Program-made: the position numbers and the translations under genes
The notes under the pieces: generated by a model
The model's database searches: none
Told to the model about the DNA's origin: nothing
Seen by the model: only the letters and a program-made list of their open reading frames with translations
Part shown: in pieces, positions 16,275-24,604 of the stretch
Numbering within the stretch: position 1 is the first letter of the stretch
How the letters are laid out: every line of letters starts with the position of its first letter
Assembly: GCA_019429275.1 (NCBI GenBank)
Contig: JAHYJC010000034.1
Coordinates: 1 to 51,547 of the forward strand
DNA: 51,547 nucleotides
DNA from: Lentimicrobium sp.
GTDB lineage: Bacteria; Bacteroidota; Bacteroidia; Bacteroidales; Lentimicrobiaceae
Reading direction: 5' to 3'

Positions 16275-17173
16275 TTTGAAGTTTTAAAATGAACCAGTTT
16301 ACAATTATCGATATATATATTCGCCAGTGAATTCTCTTTATTCAATTGTGCGCCAAAGAAAATTCTGAAATCAGTTGCATTGGGTGTATCAGTTTTAGGT
16401 ACAGTAAGATTTATATAAATTTTATTCCATTCATCCGATTTATTTAACACCAACAGTGGCCTCTGTATTTCCATACCAACGGATTTGTAAAATACCCCGA
16501 CTGTAAAAGTGTTGTTTGTTTTATAATTCATTTCCAAAAAAACTTCCGATCCTGAGGATGGAAATTCAAATTTTTCTTTTGTAACTGCTTCAAATACAGA
16601 TGTATCATGCTCAATCTGAATCCATGCCGAATATGAACCTGATTCGCCCGGGTACGAAAAAACATGAGCGGGGTCGGAAGTTCGGAGAAGTGGAACCGTA
16701 CTTTTTGAGGTTGTATCAATTGTGATACCAGTCAATTCAAAACTTTCAAGCCAGGGGAAAGTAACATTAGGCCTGTATCTGGTACTTACGGCGTTTAAAA
16801 CAATTGAACTGTCTGTTTCAAGAATTACCTTTCGGATAACCGGGTTCAAATAAGGATAAATGGCCCGGGTACTGGAGATACCATTGATTTTAATGCCCGG
16901 ACGCAAAGTGATGTTCTGCTCACCTTCTCTGAGAATCGGAACCCGGGCAGGCAATTCAAAGGCACCAATCAGGGTTTCATCAACATACACCCATGCATCG
17001 GTAATTTTATGTGAGGCCGTTCCCTGTTCGTAATCAGTTGTAAGGCTAAACTGATCGATATTTATATATGAGGGTACCAGATTTGAGTCATCATTATTAT
17101 CACAAGAGATTAACAATGAAAACAGAGAAAAAAACAAACATAAACCCAGAATCGAAAGTAAAAAACCCTTCAT
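16271..17173 (-). CDS. Uncharacterised lipoprotein, beta-rich
   Basis: This 300-residue protein has a lipoprotein signal ending LLISC followed by DNNDDSN, an acidic stretch like those seen just after the lipidated Cys in surface-exported Bacteroidota lipoproteins. The rest is strand-rich: an N-terminal segment resembling a small beta domain (KITDAWVYVDETLIGAFELP) and a C-terminal jelly-roll-like half (NYKTNNTFTVGVFYKS ... IYIDNCKLVHF). No family with known function was recognised. Its 4-base overlap with the sugar transferase gene (ATGA) implies co-translation, so a link to glycan assembly or export is possible. Confidence 0.7.
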   Translation of the reverse strand: MKGFLLSILGLCLFFSLFSLLISCDNNDDSNLVPSYINIDQFSLTTDYEQGTASHKITDAWVYVDETLIGAFELPARVPILREGEQNITLRPGIKINGISSTRAIYPYLNPVIRKVILETDSSIVLNAVSTRYRPNVTFPWLESFELTGITIDTTSKSTVPLLRTSDPAHVFSYPGESGSYSAWIQIEHDTSVFEAVTKEKFEFPSSGSEVFLEMNYKTNNTFTVGVFYKSVGMEIQRPLLVLNKSDEWNKIYINLTVPKTDTPNATDFRIFFGAQLNKENSLANIYIDNCKLVHFKTSK

Positions 17174-17286
17174 AAACCCATATTAATCACCTGGCCGGAA
17201 TGTCTAAAATGAACGCATGTCAGTCCTTTATATTGCCTGAGTTATTGATTTTTTTTCGAAAAATAATGTAACTGATCCTGAGCCAA

Positions 17287-18273
17287 TTAAATAGTATTTG
17301 ATGATGTTTTCATCTTTTCGATGATGCGGTAAGCCAGGTCAAGTGCTGCGTAACCATCATTAATGGTTACCGGAGGAAGGGTGTTGTGAATAATTGCATC
17401 TGCAAAACTTTCCAATTCGGTTTGAATTGCATTGATATTGGCTATTTCAGGTTTCTCAAAAATAATTTGTTTGGGTTGTTTTCCTGCTCCCAGATCAAGT
17501 ATCATTGCCATAGCGTCAGCAGTTTCAGGATCGATTCCCTTCATTCGGATTATTTCGGTCGATTTATCCAAGAAATCAACTGCAATATATGCATCGCGCT
17601 GAAAAAATCTTGTTTTGCGCATATTTTTCATCGAAATGCGGCTCGCAGTAAGATTGGCCACACAGCCATTATCAAACTCAATTCTGGCGTTAGCGATGTC
17701 AGGAGTATCACTAACAACGGCAACTCCGCTGGCGCTCACTTTTCGTATCCCCGACTTCACAATGCTGAGCACAATATCCAGATCGTGAATCATCAAATCA
17801 AGAATAACAGGAACATCGGTGCCACGAGGATTAAACTGAGCAAGTCGGTGTGTTTCAACAAACATTGGATTATCGATGTAGGGAGTAGCAGCGATAAATG
17901 CAGGATTAAAACGCTCAACATGTCCAACCTGTACCTTTACGCCAGCTTCTGAAGCCAGTTCAAGCAACTCGCGGGCTTCTGCCGGGGTTGCAACAATAGG
18001 TTTTTCAATAAACACATGTTTAAATTGCTTTAGTGAGCGCGATGCACAATCAAAGTGCGAAATTGTGGGTGTAACTATATCTACCACATCTACCGCATCG
18101 ATCAGTTCATCAATTCCTGCAAAAGAGTGTATTGAATATTCTTTAGCTACTTTTTCAGTATTTTCCCGATCGGCATCATAAAAACCAACCAACTGGTATT
18201 TAGATATTTGTCTGATACATTTAAGATGTATTTTACCGAGATGACCCGCTCCTAGTACTCCGATTTTAAGCAT
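17287..18273 (-). CDS. Gfo/Idh/MocA-family NAD(P)-dependent oxidoreductase
   Basis: This 328-residue protein begins with the dinucleotide-binding motif GVLGAGHLGKIH, has the family signature HVFIEKPI (Lys of the EKP motif) near residue 92, and a substrate-domain HDLDIVLSI stretch with the usual catalytic His/Asp pair (MIHDLDI). Members oxidise or epimerise sugars and related compounds. The substrate is not identifiable; proximity to a sugar transferase suggests nucleotide-sugar or cell-surface sugar metabolism. It is a single gene, divergent from pcm. Confidence 0.88.
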   Translation of the reverse strand: MLKIGVLGAGHLGKIHLKCIRQISKYQLVGFYDADRENTEKVAKEYSIHSFAGIDELIDAVDVVDIVTPTISHFDCASRSLKQFKHVFIEKPIVATPAEARELLELASEAGVKVQVGHVERFNPAFIAATPYIDNPMFVETHRLAQFNPRGTDVPVILDLMIHDLDIVLSIVKSGIRKVSASGVAVVSDTPDIANARIEFDNGCVANLTASRISMKNMRKTRFFQRDAYIAVDFLDKSTEIIRMKGIDPETADAMAMILDLGAGKQPKQIIFEKPEIANINAIQTELESFADAIIHNTLPPVTINDGYAALDLAYRIIEKMKTSSNTI

Positions 18274-18319
18274 AACTGATTTTATAAAAAGATTGACTGT
18301 TAAAACCCTGCGAAATTAG

Positions 18320-18327
18320 TAAATTTG
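18320..18327 (+). promoter_or_regulatory. -7 element for pcm
   Basis: TAAATTTG matches TAnnTTTG and lies 30 bases before the pcm start codon, giving a short leader. A TTG at 18293-18295 is slightly further upstream than usual. Confidence 0.45.
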
Positions 18328-18356
18328 GCCACTATATTTAACAACCAAACCAATCA

Positions 18357-19019
18357 ATGACCGGAAATACTTTTACCGATACATTTCGTCATAAAGGCTT
18401 AAGAAAGAAACTAACAGAAATTGTCAGGAATAAAGGTATTAAAGATGAAAATGTACTTAAAGCCATGGAAACTGTTCCAAGGCATTGGTTTTTTGACTCA
18501 GGGTTTCTTGAATTTGCTTATGAAGACAAAGCCTTTCCAATAGCTGCAGGCCAGACCATTTCTCAACCATATACTGTTGCTTTTCAAACACAATTGCTTG
18601 AGGTAAAGAAAGGAGATAAAATTCTTGAAGTTGGAACCGGTTCAGGCTATCAGGCCAGCATCTTGTATCAAATGGGAGCCAAGGTCTTTTCGGTTGAGCG
18701 TCAACGGCTTCTCAGTACCAAGGCAAAGGAGATGCTTCCAGAAGCCGGATATCTGGTAAAAGTATTTTTTGGCGATGGCTATAAAGGCCTGCCCGCTTTC
18801 GCACCATTCGACAAAATAATTGTTACTGCTGGTGCCCCATTTATTCCTGAGCCTCTTACGGCGCAATTAAAACCTGGCGGCATTCTGGTCATTCCTTTAG
18901 ATGATCTGGAGTCTCAGATCATGACAACAATTACAAAACTTGCCGATGGACAACTTGTAAGCAGGCAACACGGCCGATTCAGGTTTGTACCCCTTTTGGG
19001 CAATAAAGCTCAGGAGTGA
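18357..19019 (+). CDS. pcm: Protein-L-isoaspartate O-methyltransferase
   Basis: This 220-residue SAM-dependent methyltransferase repairs isoaspartyl residues in aged proteins. The family motifs are visible: VPRHWF near residue 39, the AFPIAAGQTISQPYTVA loop, the SAM-binding ILEVGTGSGYQASIL, and IIVTAGAP. Length is normal for bacterial Pcm. The gene is convergent with the DUF2271 gene 34 bases downstream, and no terminator is apparent in that gap. Confidence 0.95.
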   Translation: MTGNTFTDTFRHKGLRKKLTEIVRNKGIKDENVLKAMETVPRHWFFDSGFLEFAYEDKAFPIAAGQTISQPYTVAFQTQLLEVKKGDKILEVGTGSGYQASILYQMGAKVFSVERQRLLSTKAKEMLPEAGYLVKVFFGDGYKGLPAFAPFDKIIVTAGAPFIPEPLTAQLKPGGILVIPLDDLESQIMTTITKLADGQLVSRQHGRFRFVPLLGNKAQE

Positions 19020-19053
19020 AGGCTGGAACTTTGGAGAAAAAATATCTGGTAAC

Positions 19054-19827
19054 TTATCTCAAAATAACTTTTACCTGCTCAACTATTTTCATCGCGGTTG
19101 TAATAGTTTCAAGGTCATTGTAAAGTTTGCCATCGGCACCTGCATAATGGCTGCGGCCAATAACATTCAATTGAAATTCCTTGGTGGCAAATTCGGTATC
19201 AATTTCAGCTGCATAAACCAGAGCAGGCTGTGATGAGGTTTTATATTCAGGTTCGTCTGGAAACATGCTATTGGTCCAATATTTATTCCAATCCCATGTT
19301 TGGTTGATTTCCATCAAAATCCTGAACTTACCCTTTAAGGTCTGATCTGTTTTTGTGTTAAGGGTAAAATTTGCTTTTGGAGTTGCACCTGTGTAGGCAT
19401 CCGGAACTTCGTACCCTGTTTTGGGCATATAATTGCCGATATCGTTTTTAATATTGCGCTTATGAGCCCAGTAAGGCAATGCTGCAGGGCGCGAAATTTC
19501 ACCAGCCAGCCAGCGGCCGGTCGATTTGTCACCATAGGCAAAATATCCTTTGGCAATGGATTGAGCCACATAAAGTGTTTGTATGTAGTTTCCCTCCAGG
19601 TCTTCAATCCAAATTGCCATTAAAGGATGATTATGCTCTGAGCCCTTGATAAACTCAATGCTCATTTCAATTCCTTTACCTTCAGGATTTGTCTGAAATA
19701 CAAGATTTTCAACAATTTTTTTCTTTTTCCTGCATTGCGCAATCAAGTCATTTGAAATAAAAGCAACAGACAAAAGTCCAATTGCAGCAACTAGAGATAT
19801 TTTCCTGATCATTTTATTTGTTTTCAT
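19054..19827 (-). CDS. DUF2271-family exported protein
   Basis: The preferred start is the ATG at 19827, which is preceded by GGAGG at a good distance and gives a 257-residue protein; an upstream in-frame start at 19866 would overlap the TonB receptor gene. After a signal peptide the sequence carries SHNHPLM-type and WIEDLEGNYIQTLYVAQSIAKGYF segments, then STGRWL and a WDWNKYWTNS region, matching the DUF2271 family. That family is often found near flavin-transfer or iron-uptake genes. Here it follows a TonB-dependent receptor by 25 bases, so the two probably act together in uptake or surface assembly. Function unknown. Confidence 0.75.
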   Translation of the reverse strand: MKTNKMIRKISLVAAIGLLSVAFISNDLIAQCRKKKKIVENLVFQTNPEGKGIEMSIEFIKGSEHNHPLMAIWIEDLEGNYIQTLYVAQSIAKGYFAYGDKSTGRWLAGEISRPAALPYWAHKRNIKNDIGNYMPKTGYEVPDAYTGATPKANFTLNTKTDQTLKGKFRILMEINQTWDWNKYWTNSMFPDEPEYKTSSQPALVYAAEIDTEFATKEFQLNVIGRSHYAGADGKLYNDLETITTAMKIVEQVKVILR

Positions 19828-19852
19828 GTTACTCATTCCTCCATTCAAAAAA

Positions 19853-22246
19853 CTAAAATTCAACAATAATTCCTATGGTAGGCAGCACAGTTCCAGATTC
19901 ATTCACCACCTCTTTAACCTGATATCTGTTTCCAAAAACCGGATCAATCAAATCATTACCAAATTCGTCGGTGACAGTTGTGAGATTGGGAGCGCCGGTT
20001 TGTTTGAAATTGTAAAGATTCTGAACATCTACGTACAGGTTCAGTGACCATTTTTCAAAGAAGTATTGTTTATCAATTCTAACATCCAACTGATGGAAAC
20101 TTCCTGTTCTCAGGGTGTTGAACCGGCTGTAATCAAGGTAGCCCTGCCTGCTCACATCCCATGCAACTCGCAGCGATGAACGATTAATATCCCATGGTGT
20201 GTAGGGAGAGCCTCCAACAAATCTCCATTTTGCACCCACATTCCAGTTTCTTTTAAACTCTTTACCCATGGTTAGGTTTAGCAGATGCCGGTTGTCCCAC
20301 GATGAGGGTATGAAGGCATCGTTAAAATCTTTGAACTCACTTCTTACATAGGTATATGAGAGAATTACATCTACCTGATTCATGATTTTATCGCGCAGGT
20401 AAACCTCAAATCCGTATGCCTTGCCTATGCCGGACGAAGTTACTTCTTCGTTGCCGAAAACACCAAAATCGCCGCCTTTACTAGCCAGAGAGATTGAGTC
20501 TAAAACCGATACCGGATAATTGGAATAATGCTTATAAAATCCTTCCATTGTCAATTTTGATTCTTCATTGCGGCGATATTCGACTCCGGCAACAAGGTGA
20601 TTGGATGCTATGTATTTGAGATTGTTGTTCTTGTTCACCAGTTCACCGACATTATTCCGGAATCCCAGTGTGGTGTAGGAAGGTTGCTGATAGTATCTTC
20701 CGGTATTAAAGTTGAAGAAAAACTTTTCTGTAATCGCCAAAGCTGCCGAAAAGCGCGGAGAAAGCTGATTCAGGGGATTTGACATATTCTCTGAATAGGT
20801 ATTTCCATCGGTGCGGAGACCCAGCGATAATATAAGCCTGTCGTTATTAAAATTACGACTAAGTTGTCCGAAAATATGATATTTGAATAAATCCAATTCA
20901 GATCCATAATTTATTGATCTGATGGTGTCTTCGGCCAAAGGAATGAAGACTTGTTGAAAAGAATTTGTATTAAACTTTGCATATTCACCTCCGCCTCCGG
21001 CAATAAGCTTAAATTCATTTATTCTGGACGAATTTTCATACCTGAATTTATTTTCAATTTCCTGAGAAACATAATCAAGGGTTCGGGGCAGATTTTCATT
21101 GTTATCCTGATATTTGTAAGCCTCGTTATTCAGCATGTTTCGACTAAAAACCCAGGTATCAAAGGAATTATTTCTGAAATGTTTGTAAACCGCACCAATG
21201 GCATAATTCCACTGATTGTTTACCGGAAGATAATTGAGTATGTACCGCTGATCTTCGGTTGGATTTTTAATTCCGGTATTCAAAGTCGACTTATCAATCG
21301 CTCCGATTCCAATTACAGTAAGTTCATTTTTCAGATCGAACCTCGTTTTGGTTTTAAACTGAAAATCGTTGTAAGTCGGAAGAAATGGAAGCCCGATTAA
21401 GTTGAAAAGAAATTGAAGATAAGACCTTCTTGCTGAAAAGAAAAAAGTTGTGCGATCGCTAAACGGACCGTTCAGCGCAAGTGAAAGGTCGGAGGCACCT
21501 ACTGAACCTTTAACAATCAAGCGTTCCTTGTTGCCGTCTATTTGTTTCATTTCCAGGACTGAACTCAGAGAGTTGCCTCTGTTGGCAGGAAAAGCCCCTG
21601 AATAAAAATCAACTTCCCGGATAAAATCCACATTTACAATTCCAACAGGACCACCTGAAGCACCCTGAGTTGCAAAGTGGTTCAGGTTGGGAATTTCTAT
21701 GCCATCGAGATAAAATCTGTTTTCGCTTGGGCCTCCTCCGCGCACGATAATATCATTGCGGAATGAAGCCGTTGAAGCTACTCCCGGCAAAGATTGTATT
21801 ACCTTACTGATGTCGCGGTTTCCTCCCGGGTTCTTTTCAATATCGCCGATACCCAAAGTTCTCATTGAGACCGGACTTTCCTCGGTTTTCCTGAAGGGCG
21901 AAGCTTTTACTACTAACTGTTCAAGTTGAATGGGAGTTTCGCGCATGGGAATATCGATGAATACAGTTTTGGCATTAGTAACCTGAACCTCGGCACTTAT
22001 AACAGTTTCGTACCCAACTGAACTGGCGGCAAGTTTCACAAACCCGGGAGTAATTCCCGTGAAAATAAAATTCCCGTCGAGATCTGAGGTTGAGCCAATG
22101 TTGGTGCCAAAAATGATTATGTTGGTAAAAGGCAGGGGCTCGTTGTTTTTTTCATCAAACACTCTGCCTTTGATGGTACCATTCTGGGCCTCTGCAAAAA
22201 AGACAGAAAATAATATCAGTAAAAAAATAAAGACAATATTTTTCAT
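19853..22246 (-). CDS. TonB-dependent outer-membrane receptor
   Basis: This 797-residue protein has a signal peptide (ending FAEAQ), an N-terminal carboxypeptidase-regulatory-like domain (about 22-105, GTIKGRVFDEKNNEPLPF), a plug domain (about 110-240, with SKVIQSLPGVAST and DIIVRGGGPSENRFYLDGIEIPN) and a C-terminal 22-stranded barrel ending in an aromatic strand (TIGIIVEF). It imports an unknown ligand using TonB energy. There is no SusD partner, so a classic glycan utilisation locus is unlikely. The DUF2271 gene follows directly, forming a two-gene operon that may serve metal, cofactor or small-molecule uptake. Confidence 0.92.
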   Translation of the reverse strand: MKNIVFIFLLILFSVFFAEAQNGTIKGRVFDEKNNEPLPFTNIIIFGTNIGSTSDLDGNFIFTGITPGFVKLAASSVGYETVISAEVQVTNAKTVFIDIPMRETPIQLEQLVVKASPFRKTEESPVSMRTLGIGDIEKNPGGNRDISKVIQSLPGVASTASFRNDIIVRGGGPSENRFYLDGIEIPNLNHFATQGASGGPVGIVNVDFIREVDFYSGAFPANRGNSLSSVLEMKQIDGNKERLIVKGSVGASDLSLALNGPFSDRTTFFFSARRSYLQFLFNLIGLPFLPTYNDFQFKTKTRFDLKNELTVIGIGAIDKSTLNTGIKNPTEDQRYILNYLPVNNQWNYAIGAVYKHFRNNSFDTWVFSRNMLNNEAYKYQDNNENLPRTLDYVSQEIENKFRYENSSRINEFKLIAGGGGEYAKFNTNSFQQVFIPLAEDTIRSINYGSELDLFKYHIFGQLSRNFNNDRLILSLGLRTDGNTYSENMSNPLNQLSPRFSAALAITEKFFFNFNTGRYYQQPSYTTLGFRNNVGELVNKNNNLKYIASNHLVAGVEYRRNEESKLTMEGFYKHYSNYPVSVLDSISLASKGGDFGVFGNEEVTSSGIGKAYGFEVYLRDKIMNQVDVILSYTYVRSEFKDFNDAFIPSSWDNRHLLNLTMGKEFKRNWNVGAKWRFVGGSPYTPWDINRSSLRVAWDVSRQGYLDYSRFNTLRTGSFHQLDVRIDKQYFFEKWSLNLYVDVQNLYNFKQTGAPNLTTVTDEFGNDLIDPVFGNRYQVKEVVNESGTVLPTIGIIVEF

Positions 22247-22364
22247 TGTAAGTATAAATGTGATTTGTTTAATATTTTAGTCGTTAAACATGAACAATAT
22301 TAAACTAGATTGGTTCAAAGGGGTAAAAAATTAAGTTTTTATTAAAAATCAACATTTTCAAAAT

Positions 22365-23303
22365 TCAATGTCTTTGCGAATTCCATACCTTTTCTATTGA
22401 TTCTGCGTTCATCTCAGGCTCGTCAAAACCATTTATCCATTGAATTTCAAGACCTCTTTTCTCCATTCGCCTGAACCAGGTCATCTGACGTTTGGCAAAT
22501 TGATGAATAGCCGTATTCAGTTGAGAAAACATCTCGTCATAACTGATTTTACCAGTAATGTAAAGTGTAATATAACGGTATTCCAGACCGTAATAAATCA
22601 GATTTTCGGGATGAATACCCTTGTTCAATAAATTTTCCACTTCCTTCAACATTCCATTTTCGATTCTTGCTTCAAGTCTTTGCGAAATCCTTCTTCTGGT
22701 TTCCTCCCTGGGAAATGAGATACCGAAAATCAGGTTTTGATTTGCTTTATGGAGTCTATTTTTAAAATCAGCTTCAGTTTTTAAACTTTTTTCAGCCTTT
22801 GCAATTTCGATGGCCCTGATCATCCTGTCGCGATCGTTGGTATCAGTAGTATTATGCAGCCTTGTCACCGAATTCAGCATTTCCTTCAGCTCTTCGTTAC
22901 TCATGGTTGCTGCATCTTTCCTGAAATCTTGATCTAAAGCGCTTTCTCTGAGGGTATATAAGCCCAGTGCTGTTTCGAGGTACATTCCGCTACCTCCACA
23001 AACCACAACCGGCTTTTTCTTCCTGACAATCAGAGCCCTGGATTTCTCAAAATCGCGGTGATATTCAAAAATATTATAACGACTTCCGGCATCAGCAATA
23101 TCGATAAGGTGAAATGGAACCTGGCTGCCATTAACCAAATAGTCGTCAATATCTTTGCCCGTACCCAAATCTAGTCCGCGATACACCTGCCTCGAATCGG
23201 CTGAGATGATTTCACCCCCAATTTTATCAGCAGCAAGTGCTGCAATCCTGGTCTTACCTGATGCGGTAGGACCAAGTATCACAATCATAAGTTTTCTTTT
23301 CAT
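22365..23303 (-). CDS. miaA: tRNA dimethylallyltransferase
   Basis: This 312-residue enzyme adds a dimethylallyl group to A37 of tRNAs reading codons that start with U. The P-loop is GPTASGKT at the N-terminus, followed by the family signatures ISADSRQVYRGLDLGTGK and VVCGGSGMYLETALG. The C-terminal part carries FAKRQMTWFRRM. Its start overlaps the stop of the glycosyltransferase gene by 4 bases, so it is translationally coupled to an unrelated function. Confidence 0.96.
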   Translation of the reverse strand: MKRKLMIVILGPTASGKTRIAALAADKIGGEIISADSRQVYRGLDLGTGKDIDDYLVNGSQVPFHLIDIADAGSRYNIFEYHRDFEKSRALIVRKKKPVVVCGGSGMYLETALGLYTLRESALDQDFRKDAATMSNEELKEMLNSVTRLHNTTDTNDRDRMIRAIEIAKAEKSLKTEADFKNRLHKANQNLIFGISFPREETRRRISQRLEARIENGMLKEVENLLNKGIHPENLIYYGLEYRYITLYITGKISYDEMFSQLNTAIHQFAKRQMTWFRRMEKRGLEIQWINGFDEPEMNAESIEKVWNSQRH

Positions 23304-24547
23304 GACAACTGTATTTCTTTTTGGAGACTTCGTTCCTTTTTAAACATTAAATTCCTGATGGCATCCAATTCTGCGACCGAACAGTTTGAAAAATTTGAAA
23401 AATCCTGCAAACCAGCGATTTCATCATCAGCAAACAAACCCGATTTAAAAAACTGTTCAAGCTTTTTTTCGTCACTTTCAAAGTAGTTCATATTATCATA
23501 TTTCAGAAACTGCAGAATTCTTAATCCATCAAGCCGAAGAGTGCATGCTTTAATGAATGCATCTTCTGATGTGGAATTATTGCGTAAAGTAGTCCAAAAA
23601 TCATCATCATTGCCCATCTGATCAATAAATTCCTGCATTGGCACTGGAAAGTTCTTCAAAAACAGATCAGAAAAATTCATGAAAGTTTGTTCAATTTTTT
23701 TAAAACTATCCTGGCTATAAATTGGATAACTTTCCCACTTACCATCTCTCCCCTTTATCATGGCTGGTCCGGTTCCAAAGTACACCCTGTCAGAAAAGCG
23801 TGCTGCGGGATGAATGACTGTTTCGCAGTGGATGATGACATTCCCAGATTTTCGTAATTTTTGTATAAAATAAAAATCTTCACCACTCAATTTGGGTGTC
23901 AGCCCTCCCAGCCTTCTGTAAATTTTTGCTGTGCATGCCATTCCCGATCCTATGGCTGAGAAACAATAAGGGTTGTTGATTTTTAACATATTAAGCGAAT
24001 AATTACGCATATAGATTTCGTACCTGAGAATGCACCTGTCGGCAAGATCATTCCCTGTAAGCAGATGATAATAGGGTGCTGCCAATCCTGTGGCTTCGGG
24101 AAAAAGATGAAGTTGATATACAACCTCACTGAAGTAGCCAGAAGGATAACGCGTATCGGCATCGAGACTCAGGATTACATCAAGAGGTCCGGCAAGATTC
24201 GATGCAAGATCCATGGCAGTTTTTCTGGCCCAGCCAACGCCATGTTTTTTTCCTTTCCAACCCAAATCAGGGCTGCTTCTGTCGATTACCTGAATGCGTG
24301 AATCTCCCTTCTGATTAAGCCAGGCAATGGTTTCTGCATTTTCGTTACAAATATGTTTTTTATCAGGCCGCAGCCACCATTCATCCGGCTGATTAACACA
24401 AACCAATAATGTCCAATCCGGATAATTCTGGTTTTCTATGTCTTTTATAATGACAGAAATATTCTCCAATTCGCTTAAAACAGGCAGTGTTGCAAAAACT
24501 TTCGGAGGTTTTTTGTTGTTATATCCTTTATTTAGGTGAATTTGCAT
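23300..24547 (-). CDS. Family 2-type glycosyltransferase
   Basis: This 415-residue protein has a GT-A fold start (VFATLPVLSELENISVIIKDIENQNYPDWTLLVCVN), a DxD-type metal motif in VILSLDADTRYPSG and an acceptor-region SGEDFYFIQKLRKSG, which resembles the ED motif of GT2 enzymes. There are no clear membrane segments. It may add sugars to a surface glycan or lipid; the substrate is unknown. It is divergent from the aromatic amino acid hydroxylase with a very short shared upstream region, and is coupled to miaA. Confidence 0.8.
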   Translation of the reverse strand: MQIHLNKGYNNKKPPKVFATLPVLSELENISVIIKDIENQNYPDWTLLVCVNQPDEWWLRPDKKHICNENAETIAWLNQKGDSRIQVIDRSSPDLGWKGKKHGVGWARKTAMDLASNLAGPLDVILSLDADTRYPSGYFSEVVYQLHLFPEATGLAAPYYHLLTGNDLADRCILRYEIYMRNYSLNMLKINNPYCFSAIGSGMACTAKIYRRLGGLTPKLSGEDFYFIQKLRKSGNVIIHCETVIHPAARFSDRVYFGTGPAMIKGRDGKWESYPIYSQDSFKKIEQTFMNFSDLFLKNFPVPMQEFIDQMGNDDDFWTTLRNNSTSEDAFIKACTLRLDGLRILQFLKYDNMNYFESDEKKLEQFFKSGLFADDEIAGLQDFSNFSNCSVAELDAIRNLMFKKERSLQKEIQLS

Positions 24548-24604
24548 AATATTGTTATGCTAAAAATCCAGTTTTTTGAAAATGCAAATGTAATCAACCT
24601 GTGT

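Noticed and set aside
24544-24560. GCATAA/TTATGC inverted repeat at the divergent glycosyltransferase/hydroxylase starts
   Set aside because: Only 6 bp, overlapping the glycosyltransferase start codon; chance symmetry is likely.
24536-24604. Upstream start for the aromatic amino acid hydroxylase
   Set aside because: It would overlap the divergent glycosyltransferase start and adds residues not expected in the family; the ATG at 24605 is preferred.
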